Source: Butyricimonas virosa
Lineage (GTDB): Bacteria; Bacteroidota; Bacteroidia; Bacteroidales; Marinifilaceae
NCBI RefSeq assembly: GCF_025148635.1
Contig: NZ_CP102269.1
Span: 1,984,001-2,048,000 of the forward strand
Direction: 5' to 3'
DNA length: 64,000 nt
Part shown: positions 26,692 to 34,780 of the stretch, piece by piece
Layout of the letters: each line of letters starts with the position of its first letter
How positions within the stretch are numbered: position 1 is the stretch's first letter
Made by a program: the position numbers and the translations under genes
The notes under the pieces: generated by a model
Seen by the model: only the letters and a program-made list of their open reading frames with translations
Databases searched by the model: none
Told to the model about the DNA's origin: nothing

Positions 26692-27120
26692 ATGATGAGG
26701 AGGATCACGGCACTATTTTTCTTCTTGGGCGTGTATGTTTTAGGGTTTGCTGAAAATACACGGGGGAGGGAGTATATACTGGTGCTTAGCTCGATTAATT
26801 TCAATGAGGCTTGGGCGAATAATTTATACCAAAATATTCTGGATGAATTCTCGTCGCCGGGGTTTCATGTTGAGGCAGAAGAGTTGTCTATTCCAATGAT
26901 GACGAGGATCGAAGAGGTGGAAGAAAAGAGGGAATATTTGTTGTCTCGATATTTAAAGCCACCTAAAGTGGTTGTTTTTATTGGGGATCCGGCGTGGCTC
27001 GTGTGTCAGCCGTTATTTGACAAGGAATGGAAGGATATACCTACTGTAATCTGTTATTCACGGGATTCTATGCCGAGAAATTTAGAAAATTTTGTCAATA
27101 AGGATTTTCTGGGAGAAGGG
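26692..27120 (+). pseudogene. Sensor histidine kinase, 5' fragment interrupted by IS21-family element
   Basis: These 143 codons encode a signal peptide (FFFLGVYVLGFAEN) and the first part of a periplasmic binding-protein-like input domain (EYILVLSSINFNEAWANNLYQNIL; VVVFIGDPAW; DIPTVICYSRD), similar to the ABC-substrate-binding-like sensor parts of Bacteroidetes kinases. The frame is broken at 27120 by an insertion sequence; the open frame runs 12 codons into the element. Joining codon 143 to the triplet at 29908 restores a continuous 897-codon kinase gene, so inactivation is by the insertion alone. The fragment lacks any kinase domain and is unlikely to signal. Confidence 0.88.
27114..27120. 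repeat. Target-site duplication, left copy
   Basis: AGAAGGG here is repeated exactly at 29901-29907 on the other side of the insertion sequence. A 7-bp direct repeat is within the range known for IS21-family insertions. Its presence shows the element arrived by transposition in this gene. Confidence 0.85.
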
Positions 27121-27126
27121 TGCATA

Positions 27127-27169
27127 TTCCGGTGGATACCCGTTCAGCATTTCCGGTGATATCCGTTCA
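27127..27169. repeat. IS terminal repeat array, left end (two copies)
   Basis: Copies at 27127-27146 and 27151-27169 (TTCCGG..GATA.CCGTTCA). They are inverted relative to the right-end copies and are probably transposase-binding sites. Confidence 0.7.
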
Positions 27170-27202
27170 GTCCCCAGTTAGTATTCAGTATCGTTGGCAA
27201 AG

Positions 27203-27931
27203 TTAATACTTCTTTCTTAGGCTCTCTCCTTTGAGGTCAAATTTTATTGCCTTATGCACAATTCTGTCCAGACAGGCTTCTGCAATGAGCTCGCTTTGGA
27301 ACACATCATACCAGTCTGCAACGGGAAGCTGGCTGGCCAGGATGAGTGCTTTCCGGTTGTACCGGTCATCTATGATCTGTTCAAAGTCATGTTGTACCTG
27401 TCCGTCCAGCTTGACCATCCCAAAATCATCTATGATCAGAAGATCATGTGCGTTAAGCTTTCGGAAGAAATTTGTCTCCCGTCCTTCCAGATGTACAAGC
27501 TTCAGGTTCTCGATGAGCATGTTCATCGTGAAGTACAGTACCTTCCGGCCGTTCCTGCATGCCCTGTCACCCAAGGCACAGGCGAAGTAGGACTTTCCGG
27601 TCCCTGCCGGTCCGGTAATGATGACCGTCATTCCGCCCGTGATGTAATTTCCGGTTGCAAGGTCGGCAGCAGAGCAGGCCTGTATTCCCCTTGCCGTGTC
27701 CGTTTCAAGTTCTTCCATCGAGGCTCTCAGACGGAAGCCGGCATTTTTTATAAGACGCTGTATACGGTTGTTACCTCTTGTGTCACGTTCGTACTGGAGC
27801 ATGATCTGCATGCCTTCACGCAGGGTAAGCTTGTCCAACTGATGTGTTTCTTCCAGGGAGCTCCAGCAGCTTGCCATTCCTGGAAGCTTCAGCTCGTGCA
27901 GTGTTCTTTCTGTTTCGTTGCTCATAATCAT
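27203..27931 (-). CDS. istB: IS21-family helper ATPase IstB
   Basis: A 242-residue AAA+ protein related to DnaC. Walker A is GPAGTGKS (residues 107-114) and Walker B LLIIDDFG (164-171); the C-terminal part contains the arginine-rich ILASQLPVADWYDVF and DRIVHKA segments usual in IstB. In the IS21 family IstB binds and selects target DNA and stimulates the integrase IstA. The gene starts 6 bases after the istA stop, so both are translated from one mRNA. Full length for the family, no disruption seen. Start at the first ATG (MIMSNET) or the second two codons later. Confidence 0.95.
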   Translation of the reverse strand: MIMSNETERTLHELKLPGMASCWSSLEETHQLDKLTLREGMQIMLQYERDTRGNNRIQRLIKNAGFRLRASMEELETDTARGIQACSAADLATGNYITGGMTVIITGPAGTGKSYFACALGDRACRNGRKVLYFTMNMLIENLKLVHLEGRETNFFRKLNAHDLLIIDDFGMVKLDGQVQHDFEQIIDDRYNRKALILASQLPVADWYDVFQSELIAEACLDRIVHKAIKFDLKGESLRKKY

Positions 27932-27937
27932 TTATTG

Positions 27938-29539
27938 TTATTTGTTCATGTCATTTCCTGTAAAATAGCTTTTTCCACGCATGTTTCCGTGGTTTGACGG
28001 TGTAGGCGCATGGAAGATTACCGTCTCGTCTGCGGATGCATTCATGCCGTTACGTCTGAGTATGGCTTCAAACTTGCTGTAGGAGTAAATACCGTACTCC
28101 ATGCACTGGCGGCAGGTAAGGTCAAACGTGGCAAGGTCATACTTCCTTCTGAGGCTGACTATGGAGTTGCACAGCTTGTAATACACCTCTTCAGGCTGTG
28201 TGGTACGTTTGGGGTCAAAGATTCTTTTTACATACTCATGACAGTCAGGTGATATATCTTTTGCTTTCTCCACATAATAGGCTGCCGAACGCTCCATAAT
28301 CACCCTGCAGCTGGATGCGAGATGTTCCCTGACTGTGGTATAGCCGTATGTATGGCTGCGGATATGTGAAGCTACCAGTTTCTGCTCCACATAGGCCTTG
28401 ACCCATGAACGGGTAAAGACTACTCTTGCCTGTTTTCCTACATGGATATAGGGGACGGAGTAAAAATGGGTCACCTTGTCCTGTCTCAGCTCCACATGGC
28501 AGTTTGCCTGTACTTTCAGATCGGCATACAGGCGCATTTCATAGGGTTCCGGTTTCAAGGGTTTCAGCAGCTCCTTCTCCTTGGCATGAAAACGCTCCTC
28601 ACGGCTGTAGGGACGCTTCTGCATACGGGTTCGGTTGTGCCTTTCCATCAGCTTCCATACGGCACGGTTCAGTTCCATGAGTGAATGAAAGATGCAGTTA
28701 CGCAATCTGGCATAAATACGGTTATATGTAATTCTTACGGAGTCTTCTACCAGAGCCTTCTGTGTCGGCGATGCCGGGTCACATGGCAGCACTACAAAAT
28801 GGTAGTAGTTGCCCATGTCCTCAAGAGCCTTGTTCAGCTTCGGCTCATGCCGGTCATTGCTGATTACCGCTGATTTGAGATTGTCAGGAGTCAGTATGGG
28901 TGGTACACCGCCCAGATGTTCCAGGCACATCCTTATGGCATACAGGAAGTCCTCCGTCTTCTGCGAAGGTACACATATCACATAGGTATAGTCGCTGTAA
29001 GGCAGGCAGGCGACAAACACCTCCACCTTGATAATTTCTCCGGTTGCGGCATCCACATAACTGAGCTTGTCACCGGCAAAGTCCACCATGAGTTTCTCAC
29101 CCGGTCTGTAGGTGTTGGCAAGTACGGCTGTAACATCCTTCTTCGCAACGAGATTCTGCTTCAGATGATAATAGAACTGTGACTTGCCGTAACCGTCGGG
29201 ATGAGTCGCACGGTATTCATCGAACAGGACCTGACGGCTTACATGGGATTTGGGATCCGCCAGCAGTTCCTTGTATCTAGGGAGCAGGATCAGGAACTCT
29301 TCCATTCTCCTGTCCGTATATGCCGGAGAACCGGCATGGAACATCCGTTCCAACTCGGGATCGTCAATCTCAAGGAGGTCGCTGATGTTCCATCCGTTGG
29401 CTTTTACTGTATTCACATAACCGTTGACGGTTTCCTTGTCAATCGGTAACTTGCGGCTTATACCGCGGTTGGATTCTCCGGCCTGCTTGAGCTGGAGTAC
29501 TTGTTTTATCAGACTCATATCCTTTGTTGTTCCTGCCAT
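27938..29539 (-). CDS. istA: IS21-family transposase IstA (DDE integrase)
   Basis: A 533-residue transposase. The N-terminus carries a helix-turn-helix (LKQAGESNRGISRKLPIDKETV) for end binding; the catalytic RNase H-fold core has Asp153 (MVDFAGD), Asp219 (LTPDNLKSAV) and Glu265 (KALVEDSV), the DDE triad. The reading frame stays open another 255 bases upstream, but that part only translates the terminal DNA repeats (FRSISVH), so I start at MAGTTKDMSL. It catalyses cut and join of the element with IstB. No frameshift or stop within it. Confidence 0.94.
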   Translation of the reverse strand: MAGTTKDMSLIKQVLQLKQAGESNRGISRKLPIDKETVNGYVNTVKANGWNISDLLEIDDPELERMFHAGSPAYTDRRMEEFLILLPRYKELLADPKSHVSRQVLFDEYRATHPDGYGKSQFYYHLKQNLVAKKDVTAVLANTYRPGEKLMVDFAGDKLSYVDAATGEIIKVEVFVACLPYSDYTYVICVPSQKTEDFLYAIRMCLEHLGGVPPILTPDNLKSAVISNDRHEPKLNKALEDMGNYYHFVVLPCDPASPTQKALVEDSVRITYNRIYARLRNCIFHSLMELNRAVWKLMERHNRTRMQKRPYSREERFHAKEKELLKPLKPEPYEMRLYADLKVQANCHVELRQDKVTHFYSVPYIHVGKQARVVFTRSWVKAYVEQKLVASHIRSHTYGYTTVREHLASSCRVIMERSAAYYVEKAKDISPDCHEYVKRIFDPKRTTQPEEVYYKLCNSIVSLRRKYDLATFDLTCRQCMEYGIYSYSKFEAILRRNGMNASADETVIFHAPTPSNHGNMRGKSYFTGNDMNK

Positions 29540-29597
29540 GACTGTGCTGTTGCGTATAAATTTATCAGCACAAAGGAAACTGAAACCGGAGAAAGAA

Positions 29598-29894
29598 TGA
29601 ACGGATATGCTCCGGAAACGAAGATATACGCAGACAATTCTATGCACGATTGAACGGATATACTCCGGAAAATCTGAAGGCATACGTCTAAAGTGAACGG
29701 GTATGCTCCGGAAAAAAGGTGCTACAACCTGCAATTCTCGGAGGTGGACGGATATGCTCCGGAAAAATCGAGATTTTAATGTCTGGTTATCCATTTTTTC
29801 ATCCTTTTAGGGGATGAACGGATATAAAATTGTGCTTTTAAAGGCTATTTTATGCTTTATAGGCTGCCGGAAAGTGAACGGGTATGCTCCGGAA
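29598..29894. repeat. IS terminal repeat array, right end (five full copies, one partial)
   Basis: A 20-bp repeat TGAACGG[A/G]TAT[G/A]CTCCGGAA occurs at 29598, 29651, 29694, 29745 (TGGACGG variant) and 29875, with a partial copy at 29815. Spacing is 43-70 bp. They lie between istA and the right end and probably bind IstA; the promoter of istA must also lie here. Confidence 0.8.
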
Positions 29895-29900
29895 TATGTA

Positions 29901-29907
29901 AGAAGGG
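29901..29907. repeat. Target-site duplication, right copy
   Basis: AGAAGGG, identical to 27114-27120; the kinase frame continues from the AAA codon at 29908. Confidence 0.85.
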
Positions 29908-32172
29908 AAATTCGTGTTAACAGAAGTGGCTACTGCGGGATATAACTTGACCGTGATAAAACAGCCATTCTATGTCAAAAATACAATAGATTTGATCCGG
30001 AGGTTGCAACCGGAAGTCAAGAAAATAGCTCTTATTTCAGATGATCGTTATATTAGTGCCATGGTTCGGGAGGAAGTGTGTGGCGTGTTAGAGAAGGATT
30101 TTCCCGAATTGAAGTTAGATTTGTTGACGTCAATTGACATATCTACGGAGAAGTTGTTGGATACTTTGATGGGATATAGTAGGGAAGTAGGAATTATTTA
30201 CAACTCTTGGTTCGTGGGGAAAAAGCAATCCGAGAGCCACTATCTGTCTGATAATCTTCAAAAAATTATATATGGTTTTGTCGATGCTCCCGTGTTCACG
30301 TTAACGGAGATGGATATGGAGACCGGAGCTTTTGCTGGTGGATATTTTATTTCTGCATCAACTTTCGGAAAGGTTGCGGTTCAAACGATACGACAAATTT
30401 TAGACGGAGTGCCAGCCCGGAATGTAGAAGGAAGGATCGGGGGAGAGCCGAAAGTTTATTTGAATTATCATCATTTACAACATCATGGTGTAGATCCTAA
30501 CAGCATCACGGGAGATGTAGTGTTTTATCAGGTCCCGCCTAATTTTTATCAACTCTACAAGGAGTATATTATTATCGGCTTGGCGTTTATTATTTTGCTG
30601 GGTGCGATTGGTTTAATGCGTTTTCATGTTATGTGCCAGAGACGGCAGCAACGTCAACGGGAATTTCAGTTACTTTCACAATATAGAAAACTGGTTGATA
30701 ATATGCCTGTGATTTATATTCGTAAGCAATTGATCTTTGATGAAGAGGGGAATGTTGTTGATTTCATATTTCGTGATGTTAATAATCTTTTCGAGGAAGT
30801 TTTCCATTGTACCCGGGATCGGGTTGTGGGGAAACGCTTGAGTGAGGCTGATGTGGATAACCAACTCTTGGACTATATGATGGATAAAGAATCCGGGCGT
30901 ATCACCTCTTTTGTTTTTCCGGAAGAAAATAATAAAATTCGTTATTACGATAAATTATCTTTCCCGAGTTCCGAGAAGAATTTTATGGATGTGTTCTTTA
31001 TCGATCGGACAGAAGAGTATCTGGTTTCGTTGAAAATGAAGGAACATCAAACTTCGTTGGAGGCGTTGAATCGAAGGTATGAACTGGTACTGGGTGCGAC
31101 ACGACTAATCCCATGGACATGGGATCTGTTGAGCAAGACGATTAATTACGACATTACATACGTGACTCACAAGCTTTGCAAGACGAAGAATTCTAGGATG
31201 ATGACGGAAAGGGATGGGGATATGCTTGTTCATCCGGATGATCGGGCCGGGATGCGTGAGGCGTATTATGATTTATATTATGACCGGGCTACTATTGTTC
31301 GAAAAGAGCACCGATCTATGTTTTGGGAAGGATCGAACGAGTATGTCTGGTTTGAGAGTTTCGTGACTGTGGGTGATAGAGATGGAGAAGGGCATCCCAC
31401 GTTGCTGGTCGGAGGCTCTTTATTGATTGATGAACGCAAGAAGATGGAGGAGGAATTGTTGAAAGCGAAAGAGGCGGCTGAAATTTCGAATCATTTGAAG
31501 TCGGCTTTCCTTGCTAATATGAGTCACGAGATTCGGACCCCGTTGAACGCGATTGTCGGTTTTTCTAACGTGTTGGCTTACACAGAGGATGAGAACGAGC
31601 GACAGGAGTATATCAAGATTATAGAGAATAATAACACGTTGTTGTTGCAATTGATTGGTGATATTTTGGATTTGTCAAAAATCGAGGCTGGTGTTTTTGA
31701 GTTCGTTTATTCCAAGGTAAACCTAAATGTATTGTTGATGGAGGTTATTCGGGCGGCTCGCTTGCGATTAAAAGATGATTCGGTTGTTGTGGAGTTCGTG
31801 GAGTGTTTACCTGAATGTGTGATTTGTTCCGATGTAAACCGTTTGATGCAAGTAATGAATAATCTGATCACGAATGCCATAAAATTTACAGCCAAGGGGA
31901 GCATTCGTGTCGGATACAGGTTGCGGGAGGATGAGTCGTTGTATTTTTATGTCTCGGACACGGGATGTGGTATTCCTGCGGACAAGTTAAAAGAGGTGTT
32001 CGGGCGATTTGTGAAATTGAACTCTTTCCAACAGGGTACAGGATTGGGACTTTCCATCTGTGAGAGTATCGTGACCCGGTTAGGGGGACAGATCGGGGTG
32101 ATGTCAGAAGTGGGGCAAGGATCAACCTTCTGGTTTACCTTGTCTAAATCTTCGTGGCAACAAGCGGATTAA
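29908..32172 (+). pseudogene. Sensor histidine kinase, 3' fragment downstream of IS21-family element
   Basis: These 755 codons (754 residues) continue the kinase split by the insertion. Residue numbers refer to the restored 897-residue protein. First comes the rest of the binding-protein-like sensor (KIALISDDRYISAMV; GGYFISASTFG), then one membrane helix (~363-382), a PAS-like stretch, a second PAS domain (VLGATRLIPWTWDL; VHPDDRAGM), a HisKA domain with SHEIRTPLNAIVGF (His683 phosphorylation site) and a HATPase domain with NNLITNAIKF, DTGCGIP and GTGLGLSI. No receiver domain follows. A GTG at 29914 could restart translation, but the product would lack the signal peptide. The remaining kinase part is intact, suggesting recent disruption. 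Confidence 0.88.
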
Positions 32173-32180
32173 TTCATAGT

Positions 32181-32345
32181 TTAAATTTGAAAAGGTTGTT
32201 GAATGATTCGCTCATGGAGGGGTGCGTGAAGATGAAATCCTTTTACGTCTCCTATGGTATGGATGTGGGGTGTCGTTGTCTTCAAATGTTCGTCCACGAT
32301 GATGGCTCCTCTTTCGTTGACTTCGACGTTGGCAGCTTTTAGATT
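32181..32345 (-). pseudogene. Remnant of a pyridine-nucleotide disulfide oxidoreductase gene
   Basis: A 54-codon frame without start codon encodes the stretch VEVNERGAIIVDEHLKT followed by PHIHTIGDVKG. This is the conserved segment of FAD/NAD(P)-dependent disulfide oxidoreductases (dihydrolipoamide dehydrogenase/mercuric reductase type), whose GDV motif binds FAD. The sequence after VKG no longer resembles the family and ends at a stop. Only about 40 residues of a ~450-residue enzyme remain, so this is gene debris. It lies between the kinase and the second SusCD locus. Confidence 0.75.
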
Positions 32346-32355
32346 CTATTCAAAA

Positions 32356-32375
32356 AACTCCTCCGTCAGGGAGTT
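32356..32375 (-). terminator. Hairpin with T-tract on the minus strand
   Basis: Read on the minus strand, AACTCC and GGAGTT pair around an 8-base loop and are followed by a run of six T. It can terminate transcription coming from the minus-strand SusCD operon. Confidence 0.55.
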
Positions 32376-32422
32376 CATATGAATGACTTTTGCTACACTC
32401 GTAAATCAGTTGATAATCAACA

Positions 32423-32465
32423 CTCTTTCTCTCCCTCCCCCTGTGTCGGGGGGAGGGAGAAAGAG
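32423..32465. terminator. Long GC-rich hairpin downstream of the second SusCD operon
   Basis: CTCCCTCCCCC at 32431-32441 pairs with 32449-32459; a further CTCTTT/AAAGAG pair extends the stem after a 2-base bulge. It lies 9 bases beyond the stop codon of the metallohydrolase-like gene and probably ends that transcript together with the hairpin at 32356-32375. Confidence 0.6.
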
Positions 32466-32473
32466 TAGTTGTT

Positions 32474-33361
32474 TTATGAAGGCAGACAAAAAGAAAAGAT
32501 GTCTATATCCAGTTGTTTTTGGATAGCATCTTGTAACAGTAAATATTTTTGTTCTACCAAGGGATATTCTTCCATGAGTTCGTCTAATTCTTCTTTTGTC
32601 GAAGAGAATAAAAATTGGAAGTATTGTTGTACGTCCATCTCTTGACTTGGGATAAATAAGAGACAATCTTCCGGGTCTTCGGTTTCGGACATATAAGGAT
32701 CGAACGTGATGAATCCACATTCTCTGGCTTCGATAATTCCCTCTTCTACCGTGTACGATTCAAACAGGCTGTAGTCCCCGTAATACTCCTTGCTTACCTC
32801 GTAGAAAGCTCCCGGTACGAACCATGCCTCACGTTTCAGTAAATATTCGGTCCAAAGACTTTGATTAATATCTCCCCGGTAATTGTTGCGGGTGGTTTCC
32901 TCGAGAGTTGTCAGATCGTCATTGATGTTTGCGATAGCGATAAAGCCGGAGCTTGAATAGGCGTTGACTAAATCGTAATCACCCAGTATCCATAACTCAA
33001 TTCGATTGGCCAGTTGAATTGTGAACGGGAAATATTTCTTTTTGAAATTGTCGTCATAAATATTCAAGAATTGCTCCTCAATAAATTGCAGTCCAGTTTT
33101 AAGGACTTCTTTTTCCTGTTCCGGGGCTTTTAATGAGATCGGGTTTTGATTATTGAAGTTATAAACGTAGTCACTGGAATCCGGGTTGGTCAGGATGACT
33201 ACACCATATTTCTGGTAAAAGTCGTAAATGTAATGCTGCACGTAATCGTTGGGATCATCGGTTAACGTGTACTTTCCGGCTTGTAATTCTACCTTTGGAT
33301 TGTCTTCATTATGACATCCTAAAAGGATGAAAAATAGGGTTATGATATAGATATTTTTCAT
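32474..33361 (-). CDS. Lipoprotein resembling substrate-import-associated zinc metallohydrolases, HExxH absent
   Basis: A 295-residue lipoprotein (signal IITLFFILLGC, Cys at about 15). Its length, position directly after susD and sequence pattern (QHYIYDFYQKYGVVIL, LQFIEEQFLNIY, KKYFPFTIQLA) resemble the lipoproteins called substrate import-associated zinc metallohydrolases. In that family an HExxH zinc motif is expected in the middle; here no HExxH exists, and the corresponding part reads TLEETTRNNYRGDINQSL. The protein is therefore probably a non-catalytic relative that binds at the surface. I start at MKNIYII (33361); an upstream ATG at 33403 overlaps susD and would spoil the signal. Confidence 0.6.
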   Translation of the reverse strand: MKNIYIITLFFILLGCHNEDNPKVELQAGKYTLTDDPNDYVQHYIYDFYQKYGVVILTNPDSSDYVYNFNNQNPISLKAPEQEKEVLKTGLQFIEEQFLNIYDDNFKKKYFPFTIQLANRIELWILGDYDLVNAYSSSGFIAIANINDDLTTLEETTRNNYRGDINQSLWTEYLLKREAWFVPGAFYEVSKEYYGDYSLFESYTVEEGIIEARECGFITFDPYMSETEDPEDCLLFIPSQEMDVQQYFQFLFSSTKEELDELMEEYPLVEQKYLLLQDAIQKQLDIDIFSFCLPS

Positions 33362-33380
33362 GGTTTTGTTTTTTATAGGT

Positions 33381-34769
33381 TTATTGCTGTTCGGGGCGTT
33401 CAATGTTCACGATAATCTTGTTTTGTTCTCTGATCTTTTTGGGGATGGGTAGTGTATAGGATTTACTTCCCGTGGGTAGAATGTACTCTTTCCGACTTCC
33501 CCCGTTCGTGAAAATGTGTCGTAGTTCCGGCATTCCTTGTCTTCTCAGGTCGAACCAGCGATGTTTCTCGAAACAAAGTTCTCTCCTGCGTTCTTCCCAA
33601 ACCTTGTTCAGGGCATCCTCCCGGTTGGTGGCCGTGATTTCGTAATCGTTCTTGATACGCTTTTCCCTGATTGTGTTAATATCCGTGATGGCTGATTCCC
33701 ACTTGCCCAAGAAAACTAAGGCCTCGGCCCGGTTCAGGTAGGCTTCTGACAGGCGGTAGGTATTCCCGTAGGACTGGGAATTCGTGCTACTGAATTTGTG
33801 TGGTTTCTTGTTCTTGTCCCAAAATGTGGTTTTGCGTAAGTCATCATTACTAAAAAGTGAAATGATCTTATCGGAGACAAGGTATGTTGCATACGTGGAA
33901 GAGTAATTATAGATAAAATCAAAACTGGCCATGCCGTAACAGAACATGATCTCCGGGTTATTTTTGTTGATAAAATAGGAGTAGGAAGTCAGGCCGGCCG
34001 TATGTAGGTCGTAGAGCTGGTATCTTTCGTTATTAATAACGCTGTCGGCATAATTCTTGGCTGATTGGTACTCTTTTTTGTAAAGATGCAGCCGGGAGGC
34101 AAACAAGTAAGCTACGTCCAGACTTGGGTGGACAACATTCTTGGTCCACTCCGTATTTTTAAAACGTGTGATTGACTCGTGCAAATCGGATTCTATTTTC
34201 GCATACACTTTCGCTAGAGTTTCTCTGGAATAGATGTTATCCATGATCGTGATTTCCTCGTTGATCGGGACCCCGAGGGCTTTCTCGGCTTGCTCCGCAC
34301 TTTCGTAGGGTTCTCCGTACAAGTTTATCAACTCGAAATAAGCTTGGGCCCGCAGGAAATAAGTCTCTGCCAGTAGTTGATTCTTTTCTTCATCCGTACC
34401 GTGCATGGAAGGGGTTTTATCGATGATAATATTGCAGGTGAAAATGGCATGATATAGTTCGCTCCATGCCTCGTCATTTCTGGTAGCCAGATCCCTTCCC
34501 TCTTCGGGTTCCCGTTGCCACGTGTAGTATCCCCATAGTTGGTTGCGATATTCATACTGGTTCCCGTCTTGATCTGCGAAATCATCTGTCATGACGGACA
34601 AATATTCGGTGTAGTCTTTTTTGTTTTGGATAATCTCTCCGAGTAAGAGTTCCCGTAGTTGGGAGACCGTTTTGGGAACGACTTTGTCCTGTGATTTAGG
34701 TTCAAGGAAATCATTACATTCTTGTGTCAACAGAACCAGAATTGCGAGTATAAAATATATATTTTTCAT
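33381..34769 (-). CDS. SusD/RagB-family nutrient-binding lipoprotein (second locus)
   Basis: A 462-residue lipoprotein with Cys18 (LLTQECNDFLEPKS), the usual SusD opening, a tetratricopeptide-like helical core (ETYFLRAQAYFELINLYG) and the C-terminal signature LSEAYLNRAEALVFLG and EERRRELCFEKHRWFDLRRQGMP. It partners the SusC encoded just upstream (11-base gap) and would capture the ligand at the cell surface. The sequence differs clearly from the SusD at 9271, so the two loci take up different ligands. Confidence 0.93.
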   Translation of the reverse strand: MKNIYFILAILVLLTQECNDFLEPKSQDKVVPKTVSQLRELLLGEIIQNKKDYTEYLSVMTDDFADQDGNQYEYRNQLWGYYTWQREPEEGRDLATRNDEAWSELYHAIFTCNIIIDKTPSMHGTDEEKNQLLAETYFLRAQAYFELINLYGEPYESAEQAEKALGVPINEEITIMDNIYSRETLAKVYAKIESDLHESITRFKNTEWTKNVVHPSLDVAYLFASRLHLYKKEYQSAKNYADSVINNERYQLYDLHTAGLTSYSYFINKNNPEIMFCYGMASFDFIYNYSSTYATYLVSDKIISLFSNDDLRKTTFWDKNKKPHKFSSTNSQSYGNTYRLSEAYLNRAEALVFLGKWESAITDINTIREKRIKNDYEITATNREDALNKVWEERRRELCFEKHRWFDLRRQGMPELRHIFTNGGSRKEYILPTGSKSYTLPIPKKIREQNKIIVNIERPEQQ

Positions 34770-34780
34770 GACTTCAGGGA

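Larger units (their letters stand above)
27121..29900. mobile_element. IS21-family insertion sequence (2780 bp)
   Basis: The element is bounded by near-perfect inverted ends (TGCATATTCCGG at left; the right end reads TACATATTCCGG in reverse complement) and a 7-bp target duplication. It carries istA (integrase) and istB (AAA+ helper) on the minus strand, the standard IS21 pair. Several copies of a 20-bp TTCCGG..TATCCGTTCA-type repeat sit inside both ends, two at left and five to six at right, as expected for multiple transposase-binding sites in this family. Its base composition is visibly more GC-rich than the surrounding genes, indicating recent arrival. Both genes look intact, so the element may still be active. 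Confidence 0.92.

Noticed and set aside
27231..29449. Several plus-strand frames inside the insertion sequence
   Set aside because: They are antisense to istA and istB, have no independent motifs and follow from the GC-richer composition of the element.
29540..29794. Longer istA start adding 85 residues
   Set aside because: The extra part only translates the terminal DNA repeats (FRSISVH-like), so the start at 29539 (MAGTTKD) is preferred.
32232..32342. Plus-strand 36-codon frame after the kinase
   Set aside because: It is antisense to the disulfide oxidoreductase remnant, which is the better explanation of the sequence.
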